Source: Serratia sp. FDAARGOS_506
Lineage (GTDB): Bacteria; Pseudomonadota; Gammaproteobacteria; Enterobacterales; Enterobacteriaceae
Direction of reading: 5' to 3'
DNA length: 64,000 bases
Assembly (NCBI RefSeq): GCF_003812745.1
Contig: NZ_CP033831.1
Coordinates: 1,302,001 to 1,366,000, forward strand
Shown: piece after piece, positions 25,818 through 35,856 of the stretch
Layout of the letters: the number at the start of each line of letters is the position of its first letter
Position numbering within the stretch: the stretch's first letter is position 1
Translations under genes and position numbers: made by a program
The notes under the pieces: model-generated
Told to the model about the DNA's origin: nothing
The model's input: only the letters and a program-made list of their open reading frames with translations
The model's database searches: none

Positions 25818-26708
25818 ATGGATTTACGTGATTTAAAGCTGTTCCTGCACCTGGCCGAAAGCCATCACTTCGGGCGCACCGCCAAGGCGATGCACGTCAG
25901 TCCGTCGACGCTCTCCCGCCAGATACAGCGGCTGGAAGAGATCCTCGGGCAGCCGCTGTTCCTGCGCGACAACCGCACCGTGCAGTTGACCGACGCCGGC
26001 GAACAGCTGAAAGAATTCGCCCAGCAAACGCTGCTGCAATATCAGCAGCTGAAGCACTCGCTCGGCCAGCATGGCCCTTCGCTGAGCGGTGAACTGCGGC
26101 TGTTCTGCTCGGTGACCGCGGCGTACAGCCACCTGCCGCCAATCCTCGATCGCTTCCGCGCGCAGCACCCGCTGGTCGAGATTAAGCTGACCACCGGCGA
26201 CGCCGCCGACGCGGTCGACAAGGTGCAGTCCAACGAGGCCGATCTCGGCATCGCCGGCCGGCCGGAAACGCTGCCCGCCAGCGTGGCGTTCACCAAAATC
26301 GGCGAAATCCCGCTGGTGCTGATCGCGCCGGCGCTGCCCTGTGCGGTGCGCAGCCAGGCGTTCGCCGACAGGCCCGACTGGGCCGAGATCCCCTTCATCT
26401 TGCCGGAGCACGGCCCTTCGCGAAAACGCATCGAGCTGTGGTTCCGCCGCCACCGCATCAGCAATCCGCTGATTTACGCCACCGTCGGCGGCCACGAAGC
26501 CATCGTGTCGATGGTCGCTTTGGGCTGCGGCATCGCGCTGATCCCGAGCGTGGTGGTGGACAACAGCCCGGAGCCGGTACGCAACCGCATCTCGCAGCTG
26601 GATAATATCTCGATGGTCGAACCGTTCGAGCTGGGGGTCTGCGTCCAGAAAAAGCGCCTCAGCGATCCGCTGATCGACGCCTTTTGGCGCCTGCTGCATC
26701 CCCGCTGA
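25818..26708 (+). CDS. ilvY: IlvY, LysR-type activator of ilvC
   Basis: 296 aa. Start at MDLRDLK to match E. coli IlvY (297 aa); the reading frame extends 15 codons upstream without support, and the ribosome binding site is weak. The helix-turn-helix is HFGRTAKAMHVSPSTLSRQIQRLEE, given here by its ends HFGRTAKAM and STLSRQI; the conserved GDAADAVDKVQ and ELWFRRHRISNP blocks lie in the effector domain. In E. coli IlvY senses acetohydroxyacid substrates of IlvC and activates it. Confidence 0.94.
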   Translation: MDLRDLKLFLHLAESHHFGRTAKAMHVSPSTLSRQIQRLEEILGQPLFLRDNRTVQLTDAGEQLKEFAQQTLLQYQQLKHSLGQHGPSLSGELRLFCSVTAAYSHLPPILDRFRAQHPLVEIKLTTGDAADAVDKVQSNEADLGIAGRPETLPASVAFTKIGEIPLVLIAPALPCAVRSQAFADRPDWAEIPFILPEHGPSRKRIELWFRRHRISNPLIYATVGGHEAIVSMVALGCGIALIPSVVVDNSPEPVRNRISQLDNISMVEPFELGVCVQKKRLSDPLIDAFWRLLHPR

Positions 26709-26716
26709 CGCGAGAT

Positions 26717-27418
26717 TTACAGATCCGCCGGATCGACCTGCTTCATCGCCTCTACCTGCATCAGCCAGTGGTAGAGCGGCTCAAGCTGCAAAAATGCCCC
26801 GGCCAGCAGCGGCACCAGATCGGCGCTGAACAGCTTTTCCACTTCGCTGTCGGTCACCATCACCGCAAACGACTTGCGGTTGTACCAGGTGGCGATCTCC
26901 GCCGCCTGTTCCTTCACCAGCGGGCGCTTGTAGCTCTCCCCCACCAGCTCGAACGGCGGCCGGCAACAGGCGGCCACCTCAAGGAAAGGCTGCGGCCGCT
27001 GCCTCAACGTATGGCGGAACAGATCCATGGTCGGCTTGTTGGCGCTGTAGTAGCCGAGCCCATAGCGCAACATGTCCGGCCCCAGTTCGAAAAAGTAGAC
27101 CGGCGCGTCTTTCCAGTCTTTGCTCGGACGTTTGAACGTCAGCCACATGCGGCTACGGTAGCGCGATTTGTCATGAGAAAAGCGCGTGTCGCGATGAATG
27201 CGCGACAGCGTTTTGCCGATCGCCGGGCGAGTCTCGAACTGCGGATCGATCGCCAGCATGCCGGGGGCCAGTTGCTCCACCAGCGCGCGAAACGGCGCCA
27301 GCAGCTCGCGATCGTAGATATCGCGGTTGCCGTCGAACCACGCCTTATCGTTCTCGATCCGCACCTGCTGCAGGAAATTCAGGCCCTGCTGACTAAAGCC
27401 GGAGAAAGGTTGCGTCAT
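26717..27418 (-). CDS. DUF2461 family protein
   Basis: 233 aa, full length for the DUF2461 family (TIGR02453-type conserved hypothetical). Typical features are the N-terminal FSQQGLNFLQQVRIENDKAWF, then RFSHDKSRYRSRMWLTF and the GLGYYS region. No enzymatic role is established. It ends 8 bp from the stop codon of ilvY and lies 21 bp downstream of the candidate immunity gene on the same strand, so it may be co-transcribed with it by chance of position. Confidence 0.85.
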   Translation of the reverse strand: MTQPFSGFSQQGLNFLQQVRIENDKAWFDGNRDIYDRELLAPFRALVEQLAPGMLAIDPQFETRPAIGKTLSRIHRDTRFSHDKSRYRSRMWLTFKRPSKDWKDAPVYFFELGPDMLRYGLGYYSANKPTMDLFRHTLRQRPQPFLEVAACCRPPFELVGESYKRPLVKEQAAEIATWYNRKSFAVMVTDSEVEKLFSADLVPLLAGAFLQLEPLYHWLMQVEAMKQVDPADL

Positions 27419-27439
27419 AAGTTTTTCCGTTCTGACGGT

Positions 27440-28018
27440 TTATCGGGTGTTGCGCAGATCTTCCCTCTGCCAACGGCGTTTGATAAACACGCGCCGACGC
27501 GTGCGGAAATAAGCGACATACAGGTAGAACGCCGCCCGGTTGCTGAACAGCGCCCCGCCAACTGCGCCCCCCAGCAGCAGGGCGCCGGTGGCGATGCCGA
27601 TCATGCCCGCCGCCCACGCCGCCGCGGCGCCGAGGCAACACAGACCGAGCATGCCAAGGTAATATTGCAGCAATACCACCCCGCTGTTTTTACCCTGCAC
27701 CAGTTGGAACAGGATCAGCGTCATCCACACCGCCACGATCGCGCCGCTGCCCATGAGAACGGCGGCGGAGGTCTTGCCGCTCCAGGCGGCCGCCACGTCC
27801 GTGGCCAGGCCCATCACGCCCGCCAGCCCCAACGTCAGGCATACCATCAGCAACATAACGTTGCCGACGCCCGGCGGCGACAGCCGCTGCCCCGGCGTCA
27901 GGAAATGCTGCTCAAGCTGCGCATCCACGCCGGCGAAAAGTGCGCGATCGCGCGCCGCGATTTGGCGTTCCATCTCCCGGCCCTGCACGATCAGGCGTTT
28001 AATCATCCAGTCCGCCAT
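27440..28018 (-). CDS. Small integral membrane protein, candidate immunity protein
   Basis: 192 aa. Charged N-terminal 45 residues, then about four membrane helices (roughly 51-73, 84-108, 113-137, 138-158) and a very basic C-terminal tail (RTRRRVFIKRRWQ). The start codon overlaps the stop of the upstream gene (TAATG), which implies translational coupling. I do not recognise a named family. An inner-membrane partner fits immunity against a pore-forming or membrane-acting toxin, the role I infer from the neighbour. An ordinary membrane protein of unknown function is the alternative. Confidence 0.55.
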   Translation of the reverse strand: MADWMIKRLIVQGREMERQIAARDRALFAGVDAQLEQHFLTPGQRLSPPGVGNVMLLMVCLTLGLAGVMGLATDVAAAWSGKTSAAVLMGSGAIVAVWMTLILFQLVQGKNSGVVLLQYYLGMLGLCCLGAAAAWAAGMIGIATGALLLGGAVGGALFSNRAAFYLYVAYFRTRRRVFIKRRWQREDLRNTR

Positions 28019-29013
28019 TACCTCACCATCTGCGGCAATTTCTGCATAATGCCCACAAAATACTGCCCGGTGGTTTTCACATTCACCGGCGCAGACAGGG
28101 TGCCGCTGATGCCGCTGCCCACGAACGTCAATGAGTTATTGAGCGCCGAATGCAATTGTTGACGCAGCCCATTTTGGATCGCTTCCGTCGGATAGCGCTT
28201 CGGGTATAAGCCATTCTTCACCATCTCTTTCAAGACGTTATTGGAAATCCCCGGGTTTTCCGCCCGAATGATGTTTTCGGTCAGCCGCTTCCTTTCGCTG
28301 CGGGGCATGCTTTTCAGCCATTCCGTCGCCTTGCGCGCCGAAATGCGGCGCATGGCGCGGTAGGTCATCGTCGCTTCCTTCAGGGCGGCCCCCGCACTGG
28401 CCAGCGAGATCACATCGAGCACGGTACTGGTGGCGATATACCACTGCTCAGAGTCGAGCTGAGCCAATTCATCGCCTTTTCCGTCATAAAGCTTGTTGAC
28501 GCGGTATAGCCCATTGCCGCACTGCAGCGCGCTGGCGGCCATGCCGGCATAGCCCAGATAAGCCACCGCGGAGCTGGTGCCGCCGGTAAACGGCACGGCG
28601 ACGCTGCCCGACGCCAGTAAAAATACCGATACCAGCAGCGTTCCGCACGACAGCGCGGCCGAGGCCAACTCTTTGCTGACGCTGGGTTTGCTCAACGCTT
28701 CCGACAGCGTATTGGTCGCGGCAACGCGCGAGGTATGAGCCACCGTTTTGCTGATGACCACGTGGGTAACCTGCGAAGCGTTCGAATAACCGGTGTGCTG
28801 CGTCGGGCGGACTAAAAATGAGTTTTGCCCGTCGGAAAAAATAATGCCCACGCCATGAAAAGCGAGGCTGCAGTCCAGCGAGTCCTGCAAGGCTTGCAGA
28901 TTAATATCGCGATAGAACTCTTGTACCCCGGCATTGCCCAACAGGCGGGCAAATTCGGCGTTGGTCAAGTCGTCTTCGGGAGAACCGAACGGCGTAGAAA
29001 AAGCGGTTTTCAT
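28018..29013 (-). CDS. Candidate membrane-targeting toxin/effector (possibly Ssp4-like)
   Basis: 331 aa, no signal peptide. Polar N-terminal 110 residues (start MKTAFSTPFGSPEDD), a Gly/Ala/Ser-rich hydrophobic region at about 117-170 and a second one at about 194-215, then a strongly basic, helical C-terminal third. Such Gly-rich hairpin-like segments without a signal are seen in pore-forming type VI secretion effectors. From memory, S. marcescens secretes an orphan effector, Ssp4, encoded away from the main T6SS cluster; I suspect this is it or a relative but cannot verify that. The gene is inserted between ilvA and DUF2461 and coupled to a polytopic membrane protein gene. Base composition looks somewhat lower in GC than the flanks. 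Confidence 0.5.
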   Translation of the reverse strand: MKTAFSTPFGSPEDDLTNAEFARLLGNAGVQEFYRDINLQALQDSLDCSLAFHGVGIIFSDGQNSFLVRPTQHTGYSNASQVTHVVISKTVAHTSRVAATNTLSEALSKPSVSKELASAALSCGTLLVSVFLLASGSVAVPFTGGTSSAVAYLGYAGMAASALQCGNGLYRVNKLYDGKGDELAQLDSEQWYIATSTVLDVISLASAGAALKEATMTYRAMRRISARKATEWLKSMPRSERKRLTENIIRAENPGISNNVLKEMVKNGLYPKRYPTEAIQNGLRQQLHSALNNSLTFVGSGISGTLSAPVNVKTTGQYFVGIMQKLPQMVR

Positions 29014-29125
29014 TGTCGTGCATCCCTATACGTCAGAAGTCTTGGCAGTATAAAAATGCACGACAAAATCACAACCATGCAACCTATAAACTGACTAACG
29101 CGTCACGGTTGCTTATCAATCCGGC

Positions 29126-30670
29126 TCACCCCTGCAAAAAGAAGCGGAACGCCGGGTTGTCGGTTTCGTCGTGGCAATCGTAGCCCAGCGCCTGCAGGTG
29201 CCGCTCGAATTCCGGCTCGGACTGCGCCAGTTCGAAGGCCGCCAATACCCGGCCGAAGTCGGTGCCGTGACTGCGATAGTGGAACAGGGAAATGTTCCAG
29301 TGCGTACCCAGCGTCTGCAGGAACTTCAGCAGCGCGCCCGGCGACTCTGGAAACTCAAAGCTGTACAGCCGTTCGCGCAGCGGCTTCGACGGACGCCCGC
29401 CCACCATGTAGCGCACGTGCAGTTTGGCCATCTCGTCGTCTGACAGATCCACCACCTGATAGCCACCGGCGTTGAGCTCGTCGATGATCTCCCGCCGTTC
29501 GGCGTGGCCGCGCGTCAGGCGCACGCCGACAAAAATGCAGGCGTTGTCGGCATCGGCGTAGCGATAGTTGAATTCGGTCACCGAGCGGCCGCCCAGCAGT
29601 TGGCAGAACTTGAGGAAGCTGCCCTGCTGTTCCGGAATGGTTACCGCCAGCAGCGCTTCGCGCTGTTCGCCCAGTTCGCAACGCTCTGAAACGTAGCGCA
29701 ACCCGTGGAAGTTGAGGTTGGCGCCGGACAGCACGTGCGCCAGACGTTCGCCTTGAATGTTGTGCTGCTGGACGTACTTTTTCAGCCCTGCCAGCGCCAG
29801 CGCGCCGGAAGGTTCGGCAATGGCACGCACGTCCTCGAACAGATCTTTGACCGCCGCGCAGATGGCGTCGCTGTCTACGGTGATCACGTCGTCCAGATAT
29901 TCACGGCACAGGCGGAAGGTTTCGTCGCCGATACGCTTCACCGCCACGCCTTCGGCGAACAGCCCGACGCGCGCCAGATCCACCGGATGGCCGGCATCCA
30001 GCGCCGCGCGCAGGCAGGCGGAGTCTTCCGCTTCGACGCCGATCACTTTGATCTGCGGCATCAGCTGTTTGATCAGCACCGCCACCCCGGCGGCCAGGCC
30101 GCCGCCGCCGACCGGCACGAAAACCCGATCCAGATGCGCGTCTTGCTGCAGCAGCTCCATCGCCAGCGTGCCCTGCCCGGCAATCACCGTCGGATGATCG
30201 AACGGCGGCACGAAGGTCATACCCTGCTGCTGGGAAAGCTCGATCGCCTTCGCTTTGGCCTCGTCGAAATTGGCGCCGTGCAGCAACACCTCTCCGCCGA
30301 AGCCGCGCACCGCATCGACCTTGATGTCCGCGGTGGAGACCGGCATCACGATCAGCGTTTTGATGCCCAGCCGCTTACCGGAGAAGGCGACGCCCTGCGC
30401 ATGGTTGCCGGCCGAAGCCGTCACGACGCCGCGCGCCTTTTGCTCTTCGCCCAACCCGGCGATCATCGCATAGGCCCCGCGCAACTTGAAGCTGTGCACC
30501 GGCTGGCGATCTTCGCGCTTCACCAAAATGGTGTTGCCGAGGCGCGAAGAGATTTTGCTCATGGCTTGCAACGGGGTGACCTGCGCCACCTCGTAGACCG
30601 GCGAGCGTAGTACCGCTCGCAGATATTCCGCGCCGCAGGGGGCGCTGGGTAGGGGTTGAGAGACCGCCAT
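29126..30670 (-). CDS. ilvA: Threonine dehydratase (biosynthetic)
   Basis: 514 aa from ATG at 30670, same as E. coli; the open frame upstream runs into ilvD in another frame and is not used. A PLP enzyme that deaminates threonine to 2-oxobutanoate, the committed step to isoleucine, inhibited by isoleucine through the two C-terminal ACT-like domains (about 335-514). PLP lysine in HSFKLRGAY; the Gly-rich phosphate loop reads VGGGGLAAG. Last gene of ilvGMEDA; the gap to ilvD is 4 bp. I see no strong terminator after it. Confidence 0.97.
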   Translation of the reverse strand: MAVSQPLPSAPCGAEYLRAVLRSPVYEVAQVTPLQAMSKISSRLGNTILVKREDRQPVHSFKLRGAYAMIAGLGEEQKARGVVTASAGNHAQGVAFSGKRLGIKTLIVMPVSTADIKVDAVRGFGGEVLLHGANFDEAKAKAIELSQQQGMTFVPPFDHPTVIAGQGTLAMELLQQDAHLDRVFVPVGGGGLAAGVAVLIKQLMPQIKVIGVEAEDSACLRAALDAGHPVDLARVGLFAEGVAVKRIGDETFRLCREYLDDVITVDSDAICAAVKDLFEDVRAIAEPSGALALAGLKKYVQQHNIQGERLAHVLSGANLNFHGLRYVSERCELGEQREALLAVTIPEQQGSFLKFCQLLGGRSVTEFNYRYADADNACIFVGVRLTRGHAERREIIDELNAGGYQVVDLSDDEMAKLHVRYMVGGRPSKPLRERLYSFEFPESPGALLKFLQTLGTHWNISLFHYRSHGTDFGRVLAAFELAQSEPEFERHLQALGYDCHDETDNPAFRFFLQG

Positions 30671-30674
30671 GTCG

Positions 30675-32525
30675 TTATCCCCCCAGTTTGCTCTTGTCGC
30701 GCACCGCGCCTTTGTCGGCGCTGGTGGCCAACGAGGCGTAGGCGCGCAGCGCGAAGGATACCTGACGTTCACGGTTTTTCGGCGTCCAGGCCGCGTCGCC
30801 GCGCGCCAGCTCTGCCTCATGCCGCGCCGCCAGCTCCTGCTCGCTGACATCCAGCTGGATGCCGCGATGAGGAATGTCGATCGCGATCATGTCGCCGTCC
30901 TGCACCAGGGCGATCAGGCCGCCGTTGGCCGCTTCCGGCGAGGCGTGGCCGATGGACAACCCGGAGGTGCCGCCGGAGAAACGCCCGTCGGTGATCAGCG
31001 CACACGCCTTGCCCAGCCCCATCGACTTCAGGTAGGTGGTCGGATAGAGCATCTCCTGCATGCCCGGCCCGCCTTTCGGCCCTTCGTAACGGATAACGAC
31101 CACGTCGCCCGCCACCACTTTGCCGCCGAGGATCGCTTCTACCGCATCATCCTGGCTTTCGTACACTTTGGCCGGGCCACGGAAGGTGAGGATTTCCTTG
31201 TCTACGCCGGCGGTTTTGACAATACAGCCGTTTTCCGCCAGGTTGCCGTACAGCACCGCCAACCCGCCGTCCTGACTGTAGGCGTGCTCACGGGTGCGGA
31301 TGCAGCCTTCTTTGCGGTCGGTGTCCAGCGAATCCCAGCGGCAGTCCTGAGAAAATGCCTGCGTGGTGCGGATACCGGCCGGCCCGGCGGAGTACATTTT
31401 CTTGACGCTTTCGTCGCGGGTCAGCATCACGTCGTAGGCTTCCAGCGTCTGCGGCAGGGTCAACCCCAGCACGTTGTTCACCTCGCGGTTCAGCAAGCCG
31501 GCGCGATCCAGCTCGCCGAGGATGCCGATGACGCCGCCGGCGCGGTGCACGTCTTCCATATGGTATTTCTGCGTGCTCGGCGCCACCTTGCACAGGTGCG
31601 GCACCTGGCGCGACAGGCGATCGATGTCCTCCATGGTGAAGTCCACCTCGCCTTCCTGCGCCGAAGCCAGCAGGTGCAGCACGGTGTTGGTCGAGCCGCC
31701 CATGGCGATGTCCAGCGTCATGGCGTTCTCAAACGCCGCCTTGTTGGCGATATTGCGCGGCAGCGCGCTCTCGTCATCCTGCTCGTAATAGCGTTTGGTC
31801 AGCTCAACGATGCGCTTGCCGGCGTTGAGGAACAGCGCTTTGCGATCGGCGTGGGTGGCCAGCAGCGAGCCATTGCCCGGCTGCGACAGGCCCAGCGCTT
31901 CGGTCAGGCAGTTCATCGAGTTGGCGGTGAACATGCCGGAGCAGGAACCGCAGGTCGGGCAGGCGGAACGCTCGATCTGCTCGCTGTCGGCGTCGCTGAC
32001 GTTCGGGTTCGCCCCCTGGATCATCGCATCCACCAGATCCAGCTTGATGATCTGGTTGGAGAGTTTGGTCTTGCCGGCTTCCATCGGGCCGCCGGAGACG
32101 AAGATCACCGGGATATTCAGGCGCAACGCCGCCATCAGCATACCCGGGGTGATCTTGTCGCAGTTGGAGATGCACACCATCGCGTCGGCGCAGTGGGCAT
32201 TCACCATGTATTCGACCGAGTCGGCGATCAGCTCGCGCGACGGCAGGGAATAGAGCATGCCGCCGTGGCCCATGGCGATGCCGTCATCCACCGCGATGGT
32301 GTTGAATTCTTTGGCCACGCCGCCGGAAGCTTCGATCTGTTCGGCGACCAGTTTGCCCAGATCGCGCAGATGCACGTGGCCCGGCACGAACTGGGTAAAG
32401 GAGTTGACCACGGCGATGATCGGCTTGCCGAAATCGGCGTCGGTCATCCCGGTCGCGCGCCACAATGCGCGGGCACCCGCCATATTGCGGCCGTGGGTAG
32501 TGGTGGCGGAACGGTACTTAGGCAT
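30675..32525 (-). CDS. ilvD: Dihydroxy-acid dehydratase
   Basis: 616 aa, as in E. coli. Fe-S enzyme that dehydrates 2,3-dihydroxy-isovalerate and -methylvalerate to the 2-oxo acids. Conserved cysteines are visible in [13 protein letters not shown] and [19 protein letters not shown] (positions about 118-125 and 192-210). Fourth structural gene of the operon, directly before ilvA. Confidence 0.97.
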   Translation of the reverse strand: MPKYRSATTTHGRNMAGARALWRATGMTDADFGKPIIAVVNSFTQFVPGHVHLRDLGKLVAEQIEASGGVAKEFNTIAVDDGIAMGHGGMLYSLPSRELIADSVEYMVNAHCADAMVCISNCDKITPGMLMAALRLNIPVIFVSGGPMEAGKTKLSNQIIKLDLVDAMIQGANPNVSDADSEQIERSACPTCGSCSGMFTANSMNCLTEALGLSQPGNGSLLATHADRKALFLNAGKRIVELTKRYYEQDDESALPRNIANKAAFENAMTLDIAMGGSTNTVLHLLASAQEGEVDFTMEDIDRLSRQVPHLCKVAPSTQKYHMEDVHRAGGVIGILGELDRAGLLNREVNNVLGLTLPQTLEAYDVMLTRDESVKKMYSAGPAGIRTTQAFSQDCRWDSLDTDRKEGCIRTREHAYSQDGGLAVLYGNLAENGCIVKTAGVDKEILTFRGPAKVYESQDDAVEAILGGKVVAGDVVVIRYEGPKGGPGMQEMLYPTTYLKSMGLGKACALITDGRFSGGTSGLSIGHASPEAANGGLIALVQDGDMIAIDIPHRGIQLDVSEQELAARHEAELARGDAAWTPKNRERQVSFALRAYASLATSADKGAVRDKSKLGG

Positions 32526-32631
32526 GCTCTTTTCACTCCAAATGTATTTATGACAGGCGGCGAACGAACCGCCTGGATATTCTTATCTTGTCTGTCTTGT
32601 CATCCGCCACGCGGCGCGGCGAACCTTTTCG

Positions 32632-33558
32632 TTAAGGATTTACCGGATCCAGCCAGCCGTATTTGTCTTCTGTCTTGCCGCTGAACAGGCCGAAGAACGC
32701 CTGTTGGATCTGTTTGGTCACCGGGCCGCATTTACCGATGCCGACCTGAATGCCGTCCACGCTGCGCACCGGCGTGATCTCCGCCGCGGTGCCGGACATG
32801 AACACTTCGTCGGCCAGGTACAGCGATTCGCGCGACAGCACCTGCTCACGCACTTCGAAGCCCATGTCTTTCGCCAGCTTGATGATCGCGTCGCGGGTGA
32901 TGCCCGGCAGCGCCGAAGAGGTGAACGGCGGGGTATAGAGCACGCCGTCTTTCACTTCAAACAGGTTCTCGCCCGCCCCTTCGGAAATGTAGCCGTGCAC
33001 GTCGAGCGCGATACCTTCCTGATAGCCGTGGCGGCGCGCTTCGCTGCCCACCAACAGGGAGGAAAGATAATTGCCGCCGGCCTTGGCCGCAGTGGGGATC
33101 GTGTTTGGTGCGACGCGGTGCCAGGAGGAGACCATCGCATCGATGCCTTGATCCAACGCTTCTTCACCCAGATAAGCGCCCCAAGGAAACGCCGCGATAA
33201 TCACGTCCGTTTTGTAACCGGCCGGCGGGTTGACGCCCATACCGACATCGCCGACGAACACCAGCGGGCGAATGTAGGCACTGACCAGATTGTTCTTGCG
33301 CAGCGTGGCACGGCAGGCTTCCATCAGCTCGTCGACGCTTTGCGAAACCGGCATGCGGTAGATTTTCGCCGAGTCGTGCAGGCGCTGCATGTGTTCGCGA
33401 TGACGGAACACCACCGGCCCCAAGTGCGAGTCATAGCAGCGTACCCCTTCAAACACCGACGTACCATAATGCAGCGCATGCGACATCACGTGCACTTTGG
33501 CCTCGGCCCAAGGAACCATCTCACCATTGAACCAAATGTAATCGGCTTTCTTTGTCAT
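32632..33558 (-). CDS. ilvE: Branched-chain amino acid aminotransferase
   Basis: 308 aa (E. coli 309). Fold-type IV PLP transaminase that makes valine, leucine and isoleucine from the oxo acids with glutamate. The PLP lysine is in AAKAGGNYLSS (residue about 160) and the phosphate-binding SEGAGENLFEV follows. It is separated from ilvD by 106 bp and from ilvM by 23 bp. Confidence 0.97.
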   Translation of the reverse strand: MTKKADYIWFNGEMVPWAEAKVHVMSHALHYGTSVFEGVRCYDSHLGPVVFRHREHMQRLHDSAKIYRMPVSQSVDELMEACRATLRKNNLVSAYIRPLVFVGDVGMGVNPPAGYKTDVIIAAFPWGAYLGEEALDQGIDAMVSSWHRVAPNTIPTAAKAGGNYLSSLLVGSEARRHGYQEGIALDVHGYISEGAGENLFEVKDGVLYTPPFTSSALPGITRDAIIKLAKDMGFEVREQVLSRESLYLADEVFMSGTAAEITPVRSVDGIQVGIGKCGPVTKQIQQAFFGLFSGKTEDKYGWLDPVNP

Positions 33559-33581
33559 TGTTATTTATCCTTCTCGGCGCC

Positions 33582-33839
33582 TCAGGCGCGTATTTGTTGT
33601 GATGTTGGCTGCTGGATCTCGACGCAGGAGACGTCCATCAGTTTGCTTAATTGAGATGACAACAGGGCGACCGGACGCGGACTGGCAACGGTCAATTCGA
33701 TATTGATGCTGTCGGCGTTGGCCGGAGAAACCATATTCATAGCACAAACCTGAAAGCCGCGATGACGCACGACCCGCAATACGCGCTCTAACATTTCGGG
33801 GCGAAAACGCGCCTGGATTGAGAGTTGATGCTGCATCAT
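33582..33839 (-). CDS. ilvM: Acetolactate synthase II small subunit
   Basis: 85 aa, ACT-domain regulatory subunit of acetohydroxyacid synthase II (E. coli IlvM 87). The sequence is closely similar ([18 protein letters not shown]). AHAS II is not valine-sensitive in E. coli. The start overlaps the end of ilvG by 4 bp (ATGA), so the subunits are translationally coupled. Confidence 0.95.
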   Translation of the reverse strand: MMQHQLSIQARFRPEMLERVLRVVRHRGFQVCAMNMVSPANADSINIELTVASPRPVALLSSQLSKLMDVSCVEIQQPTSQQIRA

Positions 33840-35482
33840 GATATTTCCTCCAACATGGTTTCGTTGCCGGCGCCGGGCGGCACCAGCGGCCAGACGTTTT
33901 CAAGTTCGTCGATAGAGACCTGCAGCAGATAAGGGCCTTCGGTGTTGAACAGCGCCTCGAGCGCGCCCTCCACCTGATCCTTGCGGCTGATGCGCTGGCC
34001 GGGGATGCCGAAGGCGGCGGCCAGCATCAGGAAGTCGGGGTTATCGGACAGGTTGGTTTCGCTGTAGCGGCCGTCGAAGAACAGCTGCTGCCACTGGCGC
34101 ACCATCCCGAGACGCTGGTTGTCCAGCAGCACGATCTTGAGCGGCAGCTGTTTGCGCTTGATGGTGCCCAGCTCCTGAACGTTCATCATGAAGGAGCCAT
34201 CGCCCGAGACGCAGATCACCGTATCTTGCGGACGCGCGATCTGGGCCCCAACCGCCGCCGGCACGCCGAACCCCATGGTGCCGAGGCCGCTGGAGGTGAT
34301 GAAATTCTCCGGGCGTTCGAACGTCATGTGCTGCGCGCTCCACATTTGGTGCTGACCCACGTCGGTGGTCACCACGCTGTTGGCCGGCTTACGTTCGGAC
34401 AGCTGGCGCAAGAACAGCGGCGCGTAGATCGGCTGGCCGGGGTGATCGTAGCGGCAGGCGTGATCGGCTTTCAGCGCCGTTACCCGCTGACGCCAAGCGG
34501 CGATGTTCAGCGGGCGCTGCAACGCCGGCAACAACGTTTTTAAATCCCCCTGCAGGGCGACATGTGCCTGGCGCAGCTTGCTCATCTCCGCCGGATCGAT
34601 ATCCATGTGGACCACTTTGGCGTGCGGTGCGAAGGCGTTCAGTTTGCCGGTCACGCGGTCATCGAAGCGCGCGCCGACGGCGATCAGCAGATCACACTCC
34701 TGTACCGCCAGGTTAGCGGCCTTGGCACCATGCATGCCCAACATGCCGAGGTACAACGGATCTTGCGCATCCGGTGCGCCCAGCCCCTTCAGGGTGGCGA
34801 CGTTCGGCATGCGGGTCACGGCGACAAATTCGCGCAGCGCCGGCACAGCCTGCGCCATGCCCACGCCGCCGCCGACGTACAGCATCGGTTTATGCGCCTG
34901 CGCCAGCAGCTCAGCCGCTTCGGCCAACGCCGCCGCTGGGAACGCCGGCGTTTCGTCGACCGGCATCAGATGTGGGTGCAAGTCGCCCTGCGCCAGCTGG
35001 ATGTCTTTCGGGATATCGATCAGCACCGGGCCGGGACGGCCGCCAGCGGCGATGGCGAAAGCTTCCGCCATGATGCCCGGCAAGGCATCCAGCGATTCCA
35101 CCAGGAAACTGTGCTTGGTGCAGGCCAGAGACAGGCCGAGAACATCGATCTCCTGAAAGGCATCGGTGCCGATCAATGCGGACCCCACCTGACCGGTGAT
35201 GGCGACAACGGGAACAGAATCGAGCAACGCATCAGCCAGGCCGGTGATCAGGTTGGTGGCGCCGGGACCAGAAGTGGCGATACAGACACCGACTTTGCCG
35301 GTGGCGCGAGCGTAGCCGATGGCGGCCATCGCGGCACCCTGTTCATGGCGGCACAGCAGGTGTTCCACGCCGCCGTCGTACAGCGCATCGTACACCGGCA
35401 TGATTGCCCCGCCCGGATAGCCGAATACGGTATCCACCCCCTGCGCACGCAACGCTTGAACTACCCACTGAGCGCCATTCAT
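33836..35482 (-). CDS. ilvG: Acetolactate synthase II large subunit
   Basis: 548 aa and uninterrupted, unlike the frameshifted ilvG of E. coli K-12, so AHAS II should be functional. Thiamine-diphosphate enzyme: catalytic Glu in CRHEQGAAM (about residue 47), and the ThDP-Mg motif [19 protein letters not shown] near 428, FAD-binding region in the middle. It condenses pyruvate with pyruvate or 2-oxobutanoate. First structural gene behind the ilvL attenuator. Confidence 0.97.
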   Translation of the reverse strand: MNGAQWVVQALRAQGVDTVFGYPGGAIMPVYDALYDGGVEHLLCRHEQGAAMAAIGYARATGKVGVCIATSGPGATNLITGLADALLDSVPVVAITGQVGSALIGTDAFQEIDVLGLSLACTKHSFLVESLDALPGIMAEAFAIAAGGRPGPVLIDIPKDIQLAQGDLHPHLMPVDETPAFPAAALAEAAELLAQAHKPMLYVGGGVGMAQAVPALREFVAVTRMPNVATLKGLGAPDAQDPLYLGMLGMHGAKAANLAVQECDLLIAVGARFDDRVTGKLNAFAPHAKVVHMDIDPAEMSKLRQAHVALQGDLKTLLPALQRPLNIAAWRQRVTALKADHACRYDHPGQPIYAPLFLRQLSERKPANSVVTTDVGQHQMWSAQHMTFERPENFITSSGLGTMGFGVPAAVGAQIARPQDTVICVSGDGSFMMNVQELGTIKRKQLPLKIVLLDNQRLGMVRQWQQLFFDGRYSETNLSDNPDFLMLAAAFGIPGQRISRKDQVEGALEALFNTEGPYLLQVSIDELENVWPLVPPGAGNETMLEEIS

Positions 35483-35573
35483 AGTTATTTCCCCGCCTTA
35501 CTTCGACAACTGCAGGATTTTATTCTATTTCTCATGCTCTGCCCCTTGCTCCACTTTTCTCTTGCCAATAAAA

Positions 35574-35601
35574 AACCCCCGGACCTGACGGTGCGGGGGT
35601 T
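35574..35601 (-). terminator. ilv operon attenuator
   Basis: Stem AACCCCC/GGGGGTT followed on the minus strand by TTTTTT, placed between the leader peptide gene and ilvG, as in the E. coli ilvGMEDA attenuator. Confidence 0.9.
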
Positions 35602-35624
35602 CTCTTGCGATTCCGGCTTGTTTG

Positions 35625-35723
35625 CTAAGCCTTTCTTCGTCCAAGTGCAGCCCCGCACGGTGGGATAATAATCACCACCACGCTAATCACGACTAGGCTA
35701 ATCACTTGGGCAAAGGCTTTCAT
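35625..35723 (-). CDS. ilvL: ilv operon leader peptide
   Basis: 32 aa: starts MKAFAQVISLVVIS and continues with a run of Val and Ile, then Pro-Pro and a Leu, ending GRRKA. The clusters of Val, Ile and Leu codons (for example VISVVVIII) are the sensor for charged branched-chain tRNAs; when translation stalls here the downstream attenuator is not formed. Length and most residues match E. coli IlvL. Too short for ordinary gene callers. Confidence 0.95.
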   Translation of the reverse strand: MKAFAQVISLVVISVVVIIIPPCGAALGRRKA

Positions 35724-35856
35724 AATGGGTTTGTTCACTGTGCTCATTCAGAACTAATGCTTACAGAGGTACCACAGCCGCGCGCGACATGACAACACTT
35801 TTTTTGCGTTATTATTCGGCGCAATCTGGTCATACCTCACGCGAATCGCCCGCATT

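Noticed and set aside
30669-32684. 671-codon plus-strand open frame opposite ilvD
   Set aside because: Antisense shadow of a fully conserved gene; no recognisable protein or ribosome binding site.
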